The notes under the pieces were generated by a model. The model saw only the letters and a program-made list of their open reading frames with translations. It did no database searches and was not told the DNA's origin. The position numbers were made by a program, and so were the translations under genes. This document shows positions 6,072-10,974 of a stretch of 11,931 nucleotides of DNA, one piece after another. How positions within the stretch are numbered: the first letter of the stretch is position 1; every line of letters begins with the position of its first letter. Origin of the DNA: Candidatus Peribacter sp. UBA6535 (GTDB taxonomy: Bacteria; Patescibacteriota; Gracilibacteria; Peribacterales; Peribacteraceae); the NCBI GenBank assembly GCA_002436205.1, contig DJKT01000018.1, forward strand, positions 1 through 11,931, written 5' to 3'.

Positions 6072-7502
6072 ATGCTCACAAAAATAAAAATCATCTTCAC
6101 GCTTACGCTCCTAGCCCTTTCAGGTCAGGCGTTTGCGCAGTCTGCCCCCTCTGCTGTTACGGGGTTAGATGCACAGGTTTTTCAGGGTGAAATAGTTGTG
6201 CAGTGGGATGCTGTAACCTCAGACCCGATCGACTATTACCGTGTGTACTACAGCGGTGAATCTATTCTAGACAACGAAGGTCTCTACGATGATTTTGAAG
6301 TAACGCAAGAGGATGAAACTACACTAAGCTTTCTTCCACCACTGGGAGCAACTGAGCTTTACATTGCGGTGATCGCTGTTTCGATTAATGGAATGGAGAG
6401 TGAGTTTTTTACGGACGAAGCACGTCTTGAATTAGACAGTGAGCCTCTGCCACCCACAGGTGTCTTTAAGGATTACGACGAAGACAAACCAGCTGAGCAG
6501 CAACCGCCAACTATGATGCCTCCTACAGCAGCAGTGGGAGCAACAGCGAGGCTTTTAAAAGGGGCTGTGGTGAGTCCTGAGAAGATTGTTATTGAGTTTT
6601 CCGCTTCTATGACCGTCGACTCCAAGCGCGCTCCAGAAGGCCTGAAGATAGAGGGGCCGGGAAGTACTTCACTCCAGATTAAAAACATCACTCTCGAAGC
6701 AAAGTCTATTACGATCATTACCGAAACACAGGAGCGCGGCACCGTATACAACGTCCAATTTAGTGAACCGTTTGAAGGGCGCGCAGGACAGCCACTCGAC
6801 TTAGATGATCGCAGTGTACTTATTACCGGACATATTGATGGAAAAGACCCCGTTCCACCCGTGCCGCCACCTCCCCCTCCACGAGAAGTAGATCCAATGA
6901 CTCCACCGGACTTGCAAAATGTTACGATCGTTCCTGAGCTTCAGGCAAATGGTGGCTACACCATTACATTGACGTGGAACATCGATAATACTCCCGGTGA
7001 TCTGTATGGAATCGTTGCGTATCAAACACGAGACGGTCAGACGTTTGGCCCTCCAAACCTTCTGCCTATCGACGTCAGTGGAGTGCAACTTGCAGACGTG
7101 ACACCTGGGTTCTTCGGAATCTATCTGCAAACGGTAAACACGTATGGCTATGTATCTTCTGGGGTCTTCCAGTACGTCACTCTTCCGGTGTATGTTCCGG
7201 GTTACGGCTTTTACGGAGACTTAACGTTCGGCGGTATGAATGCCGGTGAAGACATCAACTTCGACGCAGTTGAGGAGGAAGAGGAAGTTCCTACAGACAT
7301 GGCAACGATTGATGCTATTACCGATGACACTCCAACAGAAGCTTTGGAAGGAGTAGATCACTCCGCAGCATTTGATGAGTCCACATTGCAGATAAACTGG
7401 AAGTTGGTAACGCTCGTCGCCAGTGCGGTGGCTGTGTTTGTTATCTTGGTTGTTGGGTACATTGCACTGACATCAAAGAAGAACGGTTCCGCCGATGCGT
7501 AG
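6072..7502 (+). CDS. Secreted FN3/Ig-like surface protein with C-terminal membrane anchor
   Basis: The 476-residue protein begins with a signal peptide (lysines, hydrophobic core, AFA-Q near residue 23). In order it then shows: a fibronectin type III-like domain (about 27-122; SAVTGLDAQV, VQWDAV, YYRVYY, ELYIAVIAV); a Pro-rich linker (126-152); a beta-rich Ig-like domain (about 158-255) with a VVSPEKIVIEFSASM start like SbsA/Big-type domains; a polyproline linker (259-270); a second FN3-like domain (about 277-372; ITLTWNID, YGIVAYQTRDGQTF, IYLQTVNTYG); an acidic linker with five successive glutamates near 401; and one transmembrane helix (about 444-466) with a short Lys-containing tail. The core is probably held outside the membrane and may act in adhesion or as a surface-layer component. 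No catalytic motif is seen. Domain names are from pattern recognition only. Confidence 0.75.
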   Translation: MLTKIKIIFTLTLLALSGQAFAQSAPSAVTGLDAQVFQGEIVVQWDAVTSDPIDYYRVYYSGESILDNEGLYDDFEVTQEDETTLSFLPPLGATELYIAVIAVSINGMESEFFTDEARLELDSEPLPPTGVFKDYDEDKPAEQQPPTMMPPTAAVGATARLLKGAVVSPEKIVIEFSASMTVDSKRAPEGLKIEGPGSTSLQIKNITLEAKSITIITETQERGTVYNVQFSEPFEGRAGQPLDLDDRSVLITGHIDGKDPVPPVPPPPPPREVDPMTPPDLQNVTIVPELQANGGYTITLTWNIDNTPGDLYGIVAYQTRDGQTFGPPNLLPIDVSGVQLADVTPGFFGIYLQTVNTYGYVSSGVFQYVTLPVYVPGYGFYGDLTFGGMNAGEDINFDAVEEEEEVPTDMATIDAITDDTPTEALEGVDHSAAFDESTLQINWKLVTLVASAVAVFVILVVGYIALTSKKNGSADA

Positions 7503-7517
7503 AACTTCGAGAAGTTC
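7502..7517. repeat. Small hairpin directly after the FN3 protein stop codon
   Basis: GAACTT (7502-7507) and AAGTTC (7512-7517) form a perfect 6-bp stem around CGAG, starting on the last base of the stop codon. There is no U-run after it, so a terminator role is only possible. It also leads into the CGAAAT-rich repeat that follows. Confidence 0.4.
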
Positions 7518-7523
7518 AAATAA

Positions 7524-7548
7524 GAAGCACGAAATACGAAATACGAAA
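7524..7548 (+). repeat. Left inverted repeat with ACGAAAT tandem units
   Basis: GAAGCACGAAATACGAAA (7524-7541) is the left arm of the inverted repeat. It overlaps almost three tandem copies of ACGAAAT (7529-7548). Confidence 0.8.
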
Positions 7549-7551
7549 GAA

Positions 7552-7574
7552 TCGTCTTTTTTCAAAAAAGACGA
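7552..7574. repeat. Perfect odd-centred palindrome
   Basis: TCGTCTTTTTT (7552-7562) and AAAAAAGACGA (7564-7574) are exact reverse complements around a single C. RNA from either strand could fold into a hairpin. There is no GC-rich stem plus trailing U-tract, so it does not fit a standard terminator. It lies between the left inverted repeat and the four-helix-bundle gene. Confidence 0.7.
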
Positions 7575-7613
7575 GCTCTGGATTTAACACGTTACATTAT
7601 TAATGATGAGTTC

Positions 7614-7973
7614 ATGCAGCAATCAAAAAACCATGGCTTTGATCTAGAGGATCGTACATTGAACTTTGCAAAAAATATTCGAACACTTGCCACTCAAGCC
7701 AAAAAGAAATTTGAAATTATTGAAGACTTAAAACAGTTACTGCGATCTTCTGGATCCGTAGCTGCGAATTATATAGAAGCAAATGAATCGGCAAGTAAAA
7801 AGGATTTTGTATACCGCATAAAAATCTGCAGAAAAGAGGTAAAAGAATCTCGTCTCTGGCTAACGCTGCTTGTATTAGAAAGTAAAACCCTAAAAGAAAA
7901 TCAGAACTCACTACTAAAAGAGGCTAGAGAGTTGGAATTAATTTTTGGTGCTATTCTCCGTAATTCTACTTAG
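7614..7973 (+). CDS. Four-helix-bundle protein (S23 / 23S rRNA-IVP family)
   Basis: The 119-residue protein matches the four-helix-bundle family once called S23 or 23S rRNA intervening-sequence protein. The hallmark central segment is present: LLRSSGSVAANYIEANESASKKDF (residues 42-65) followed by IKICRKEVKESRLWL (69-83). Its length is normal for the family, and it is largely helical with a basic N-terminal third. In some bacteria such genes sit inside intervening sequences of 23S rRNA genes, and the Avd protein of diversity-generating retroelements has the same fold. Here no rRNA gene and no reverse transcriptase are nearby. The molecular role is unknown; nucleic-acid binding is plausible. 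The gene lies between inverted repeats, has no Shine-Dalgarno sequence, and stops 6 nt before the next start. Two earlier ATGs (7603, 7606) are out of frame. Confidence 0.88.
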   Translation: MQQSKNHGFDLEDRTLNFAKNIRTLATQAKKKFEIIEDLKQLLRSSGSVAANYIEANESASKKDFVYRIKICRKEVKESRLWLTLLVLESKTLKENQNSLLKEARELELIFGAILRNST

Positions 7974-7979
7974 ATACAC

Positions 7980-8888
7980 ATGTTTGATATTTTCAATTTC
8001 AGATTTGTTTCGCATTTCGTGCTTCGTTTTTCGAATTTTGTTTCCAAGAATTCACAATACACACTAGTTATCATTGGATTGGCGATGATTTCTCTCATTT
8101 TTCTACGGGAAATCACACTACTCCCCGATGGCAAACTGCATCTGTATGTATTGGATGTTGGGCAAGGTGATTCCATGCTGATGGTGACGCCATCCGGTAA
8201 ACAAATTCTGATTGATGGTGGGCCAAACCTTTCTACTCTTTCGCATCTCGATCGTCTCTTACCTTTTTTTGATCGCACAATAGAAATGATAGTTCTTACG
8301 CATCCGGACAGTGACCACATCACAGCGCTTCCCGAAGTGTTGAAGCGCTATACCATTGATCATATTGTGATGACAGGTGTAGGTCATTCCTCAGGAAGAT
8401 ATGATGCGCTGCTATCGGAGATCCAAAGACGATCGATCCCTGTCATCTACCCGGATCCTTCTGTGGACATTGTGACAGGTGATGGAGTGTTGATTGATGT
8501 GCTATGGCCGCCGGCCCTCACCCCGACCCTCTCCCAGGGGGAGAGGGAGAACCTTTCTTCCAATAATCAATCCATTGTTCTGCGCGCACTCTACAAAAAC
8601 ACTTCGATTCTTCTGACCGGAGATATCGAAGAGGATGCAGAGCAGGCGATACTCGCAAGTGGTGCGGATATCCGTTCAGATATTTTGAAGGTTCCACATC
8701 ATGGAAGTCGTACTTCCTCCTCTACAGGATTCCTTCTTGCGGTTGATCCTTATTTGGGACTGATCTCTGTTGGCAGTGACAATCGCTATGGGCATCCGCA
8801 TACTGAAATTTCTGATCGCTACCTGAATATGGATATACCCATAAAGACCACCGCCAGCAACGGAGTGATCTCTCTGGAGTTTGATTGA
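7980..8888 (+). CDS. ComEC/Rec2-type metallo-beta-lactamase-fold hydrolase, membrane anchored
   Basis: The 302-residue protein matches the C-terminal hydrolase domain of ComEC/Rec2 as a stand-alone gene: LDVGQGDSMLMVTPSGKQILIDGG (58-81), the metal motif THPDSDH (107-113; H108, D110, D112, H113), LLTGDIEEDAE (211-221), LKVPHHGSRTSSS (237-248) and GHPH (271-274). One N-terminal hydrophobic segment (about 28-43) should anchor it, with the catalytic domain probably outside. In full-length ComEC the domain is implicated in DNA handling during uptake; no ComEC channel region is present here. Two oddities are visible. Residues of about 5-20 (Phe/Arg/Ser/Asn-rich) are encoded by the right inverted repeat, so the native start may have been replaced. 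Residues 178-191 are encoded by a REP-like palindrome. An alternative start is the ATG at 8085. Confidence 0.85.
   Translation: MFDIFNFRFVSHFVLRFSNFVSKNSQYTLVIIGLAMISLIFLREITLLPDGKLHLYVLDVGQGDSMLMVTPSGKQILIDGGPNLSTLSHLDRLLPFFDRTIEMIVLTHPDSDHITALPEVLKRYTIDHIVMTGVGHSSGRYDALLSEIQRRSIPVIYPDPSVDIVTGDGVLIDVLWPPALTPTLSQGERENLSSNNQSIVLRALYKNTSILLTGDIEEDAEQAILASGADIRSDILKVPHHGSRTSSSTGFLLAVDPYLGLISVGSDNRYGHPHTEISDRYLNMDIPIKTTASNGVISLEFD
8008..8025 (-). repeat. Right inverted repeat inside the hydrolase 5' end
   Basis: TTTCGCATTTCGTGCTTC is the reverse complement of the left arm at 7524-7541 with one mismatch (17 of 18). It is translated as part of the F-V-S-H-F-V-L-R-F stretch of the hydrolase N-terminus. 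Confidence 0.8.
8515..8547. repeat. REP-like GC-rich palindrome inserted in frame in the hydrolase gene
   Basis: CCCTCACCCC (8515-8524) is followed by the arms CCCTCTCCC (8527-8535) and GGGAGAGGG (8539-8547) around a 3-nt loop. This closely resembles the widespread bacterial repeat that translates as L-T-P-T-L-S-x-G-E-R-E, and here it encodes exactly A-L-T-P-T-L-S-Q-G-E-R-E. It is much more GC-rich than its surroundings and keeps the reading frame. Confidence 0.75.
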
Positions 8889-8890
8889 TA

Positions 8891-9223
8891 CTATTTTAGT
8901 TCCCCTATCCAACTAGGCCAAACACGTGTATCGACATTTGGTGTGTTCTCTACCTCTTCGAGGATTTCTGCAAAGCGACCTGTTTTAATAAGACTGAGTG
9001 GTAGGTACTTTGCAGCCATTTCTGGGCGAAGCCTGTTAATGTGACAATCTGTCCCATCTCCACACTTGGAGAATTCGATACCTTTGAGACGACCAATCCA
9101 CATTGGCCAGCCATCAGCATCTCTAACGCTATAACGATATGGGGCAGCCTCAGCAGCTGGAATAGTGGAAGAAATACCCAATAGGAGGGCAAAAGCAGTA
9201 AGTGCGAAAATGACGTTTTTCAT
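8891..9223 (-). CDS. Small exported protein with duplicated WPxWIGxLK motif
   Basis: I do not recognise this 110-residue protein. Residues 1-26 form a clear signal peptide (Lys at 2, hydrophobic core, A-E-A before A27). The mature part is about 84 residues. It carries a two-cysteine loop (KCGDGTDCH, C54 and C60) that could form a disulfide, and a motif repeated near both ends: WPMWIGRLK (39-47) and WPSWIGELK (102-110, the very C-terminus). Such a tryptophan-rich duplicated motif suggests paired binding sites or a structural repeat. The gene converges on the hydrolase gene with only 2 nt between stop codons and is divergent from the nucleotidyltransferase gene. A TAGACA/TACATT promoter with an 18-nt spacer lies upstream. 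Confidence 0.7.
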   Translation of the reverse strand: MKNVIFALTAFALLLGISSTIPAAEAAPYRYSVRDADGWPMWIGRLKGIEFSKCGDGTDCHINRLRPEMAAKYLPLSLIKTGRFAEILEEVENTPNVDTRVWPSWIGELK

Positions 9224-9239
9224 TGGTGATAGGGGAATT

Positions 9240-9248
9240 AGTGGATAA
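9240..9248 (-). promoter_or_regulatory. Isolated near-consensus DnaA box
   Basis: The minus strand reads TTATCCACT, matching the DnaA-box consensus TTATCCACA at eight of nine positions. It sits in the divergent promoter region between the small exported protein and nucleotidyltransferase genes, about 1.4 kb from the origin cluster. A chance match is possible. Confidence 0.35.
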
Positions 9249-9277
9249 ATGTACTGAAAAATACGGTGTGCTGTCTA
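9248..9277 (-). promoter_or_regulatory. Promoter of the small exported protein gene
   Basis: The minus strand shows TAGACA (9272-9277), an 18-nt spacer, and TACATT (9248-9253). Predicted start is near 9241, giving a leader of about 17 nt without a Shine-Dalgarno match. A near-consensus DnaA box (9240-9248) overlaps the edge of the -10. Confidence 0.45.
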
Positions 9278-9317
9278 GTATTCTTTTCAATTTTCGAGCA
9301 AAGTCCGTGTTTTTCCT

Positions 9318-9323
9318 TATAAT
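9318..9323 (+). promoter_or_regulatory. -10 element of the nucleotidyltransferase gene
   Basis: A perfect TATAAT lies 12 nt before the ATG at 9336, giving a leader of about 5-6 nt. No convincing -35 is seen at 16-19 nt upstream. Confidence 0.5.
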
Positions 9324-9335
9324 CCCGTCAGCCCG

Positions 9336-10622
9336 ATGAACACTTTCCTCCTCCTCGCCGGTCGCAGTACGCGTTTTTGGCCTTTGGCCGAAAAGACACT
9401 TTTCCCAGTGTGTGGGAAGACTCTCTTGGAACACCAGGTTGATCGACTAAAGAAGGGTGGATGTGAAAATATTATTCTTGTTGGTGGCGCTCATAATTTG
9501 AGTGAAGCCAAAGAGATCTTTCCGGATCTTCCCATGGTGGAGCAGGAGAATTTGGATCTGGGAATGCGGGGTGCTGTCTTAAGTCTTTTGAAAGAGTATG
9601 GATCTGATCCGTTAATGATTGTGAGTGGGAATGATGTAATTGATCCTAAGGCGTATACAGAATTGATGAACTCTGATGCTGACGGTGCGATCCTCGCGTA
9701 TAAAGTTGATCGATACTTCCCGGGCGGATACCTCTCTATTGATGGTGGCCGGATTACAGGAATCGTAGAGAAGCCAGGTGAAGGTAGTGAGCCATCGGAT
9801 CTGGTAAACATTGTCGCACACGTCCATAAAGATCCTTCTGCACTCCTTGATGCACTCTCCGCAGCGGGGGATAGTGATGATGGATACGAACAAGCACTCG
9901 CAACACTCTTCGCATCAAAGAATTATAAAGCTATTTCGTATGATGGACTGTGGCAAGCAGTAAAGTACCCATGGCACTTGATAGGCCTTGCGGAGTTACT
10001 CTTAGAAGAAATTACTGCACAGAGCATTGACCCTTCTGCAGAGATTCATCCGTCTGCAGAGATTGTTGGGAATGTAGTTATTGAGGCCGGAGTAAGGGTG
10101 ATGCATAACGCTGTCGTGCGGGGGCCGGCGTACATTGGAAAAAATTCGATTGTGGCTAATAACGCACTTGTGCGTGATTCAAGTATTGGAGACGACTGCG
10201 TGGTTGGCTATAACACAGAAGTAAAAGCATCTGTATTACACAGTCATGTATGGACACACATGAACTACATTGGTGAAAGTGTTATTGGTCGTAATGTAAG
10301 TATTGGTGGCGGAACCATCACTGGAAACTTGCGATTAGATGAGGGGGAGGTGACCTCTATAGTAAAACAAGAAAAGATTGGCACTGGTCGCACAAAGTTT
10401 GGAACAGTGATTGGTAACAACGCGCGCATCGGTATTCATGTCAGTACAAACCCCGGAGTAAAAATTGGTGCGGGGTCATTTATTAGTAGTAAAACTTTGG
10501 TGAATGAAGACATCCCTGATGAAAAATTTGTTGTGGAAAAGAATGGTATTTTGGAAGTGCGAGAAAACCGCACGAAGTCCTCTCTACCTAAGGATCGAGA
10601 GCAGTTTCGCAAGAAATTATAG
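9336..10622 (+). CDS. Sugar-1-phosphate nucleotidylyltransferase with left-handed beta-helix domain (GlmU-like fusion)
   Basis: The 428-residue protein has two parts. Residues 1 to about 225 form a nucleotidyltransferase (GT-A-like) domain: LLLAGRSTRFWPLAEK (5-20, the loop normally G-x-G-T-R), KTLFPVCGKTLLEHQ (20-34), GND (98-100) and EKPG (145-148). Residues of about 235-385 are hexapeptide repeats typical of a left-handed beta-helix, including HMNYIGESVIGRNVSIGGGT (308-327), which aligns with the GlmU acetyltransferase region that holds its catalytic histidine. A basic tail follows. It probably makes an activated sugar (UDP-GlcNAc or dTDP/GDP-sugar) for envelope glycans; the sugar cannot be read. 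The first loop has Arg-Ser in place of the usual x-Gly. The ATG at 9336 follows TATAAT at 9318-9323 and immediately precedes the nucleotide-binding strand, so no earlier start is needed. Confidence 0.82.
   Translation: MNTFLLLAGRSTRFWPLAEKTLFPVCGKTLLEHQVDRLKKGGCENIILVGGAHNLSEAKEIFPDLPMVEQENLDLGMRGAVLSLLKEYGSDPLMIVSGNDVIDPKAYTELMNSDADGAILAYKVDRYFPGGYLSIDGGRITGIVEKPGEGSEPSDLVNIVAHVHKDPSALLDALSAAGDSDDGYEQALATLFASKNYKAISYDGLWQAVKYPWHLIGLAELLLEEITAQSIDPSAEIHPSAEIVGNVVIEAGVRVMHNAVVRGPAYIGKNSIVANNALVRDSSIGDDCVVGYNTEVKASVLHSHVWTHMNYIGESVIGRNVSIGGGTITGNLRLDEGEVTSIVKQEKIGTGRTKFGTVIGNNARIGIHVSTNPGVKIGAGSFISSKTLVNEDIPDEKFVVEKNGILEVRENRTKSSLPKDREQFRKKL
10035..10064 (+). repeat. Duplicated beta-helix coil at DNA level
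   Basis: TCTGCAGAGATT occurs at 10035-10046 and 10053-10064, an 18-nt period. It encodes S-A-E-I twice, so one hexapeptide turn of the beta-helix appears to have been duplicated recently. Confidence 0.75.
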
Positions 10623-10640
10623 CGTGAATGTTCAAAAAAG

Positions 10641-10943
10641 TTATCCACATACCTGTGTGGATATTGTGGATATCCCTTTATACACACCCCCGAATTACTT
10701 TTCCACACTCAAGTCTACTTTTTGGCTTTATGTAGGGCTCGGTGGGCATTTTATGGAGTATCCATACTCATGGTACTCGTTCTCCACGAGTTTTCCACAT
10801 CTACTCCACAGTGGTTTCCACAGATGGTACGGCTAATTAAAGCCATATGCTAAGAATATTTCACGTGGTTTGCCAAAACTATCCACAGGATTACGTGATA
10901 AAAATTCTTTTTACAAAACCCCTTACTATTACGACTATTTTTA
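10641..10943. other. oriC: Predicted chromosomal replication origin (oriC)
   Basis: The 352-bp gap before dnaN has no credible gene and is full of DnaA-box-like sites. The best are TTATCCACA (10641-10649, perfect), two abutting reverse boxes TGTGGATAT (10656-10664 and 10665-10673), TTTTCCACA (10699-10707 and 10791-10799) and CTATCCACA (10879-10887). Weaker sites are TACTCCACA (10802-10810) and GTTTCCACA (10814-10822). Small inverted repeats (GAGTA/TACTC at 10756-10769, CTCGT/ACGAG at 10776-10790) lie in the middle. The boxes end in an AT-rich stretch (about 10888-10974) suited to unwinding. An origin next to dnaN is the common bacterial position. The neighbour on the other side is a sugar nucleotidyltransferase, not dnaA or rpmH. 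Confidence 0.85.
10919..10943 (+). promoter_or_regulatory. DnaA-trio-like tract (basal unwinding element)
   Basis: After CCCC (10919-10922), the top strand reads TTA-CTA-TTA-CGA-CTA-TTT-TTA (10923-10943). The bottom strand is therefore a run of 3'-[G/A]AT-5'-like triplets, as described for DnaA-trios that guide DnaA onto single strands. The nearest good DnaA box (10879-10887) is about 31 nt away, farther than in the classic arrangement, so this is a candidate only. Confidence 0.45.
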
Positions 10944-10974
10944 TTTACTATCTATCTCCTATTCTTATAGACAT

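Larger units (their letters stand above)
7524..8025. mobile_element. Candidate small repeat-bounded unit carrying the four-helix-bundle gene
   Basis: An 18-nt inverted repeat bounds this roughly 500-bp unit: GAAGCACGAAATACGAAA on the left (7524-7541), and on the right (8008-8025) its reverse complement with 17 of 18 bases matching. The only gene fully inside is the S23-type four-helix-bundle gene; the neighbouring hydrolase ORF begins inside the right side. No transposase or reverse transcriptase is present, and no target-site duplication was identified. Mobility is therefore an inference from the flanking inverted repeats and from the repeat overlapping the neighbouring gene's 5' end. Confidence 0.35.

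Noticed and set aside
7529..7548. CRISPR-like repeats
   Set aside because: The ACGAAAT units are 7 nt, directly abutting and fewer than three full copies, with no spacers and no cas genes.
7614..7973. Diversity-generating retroelement accessory (Avd) gene
   Set aside because: The fold family is related, but there is no reverse transcriptase, template repeat or variable repeat in the window.
10504..10836. Plus-strand 110-codon open frame running into oriC
   Set aside because: It starts inside the nucleotidyltransferase gene in another frame and continues through the DnaA boxes. The residues are frame-shadow and repeat-box translation.
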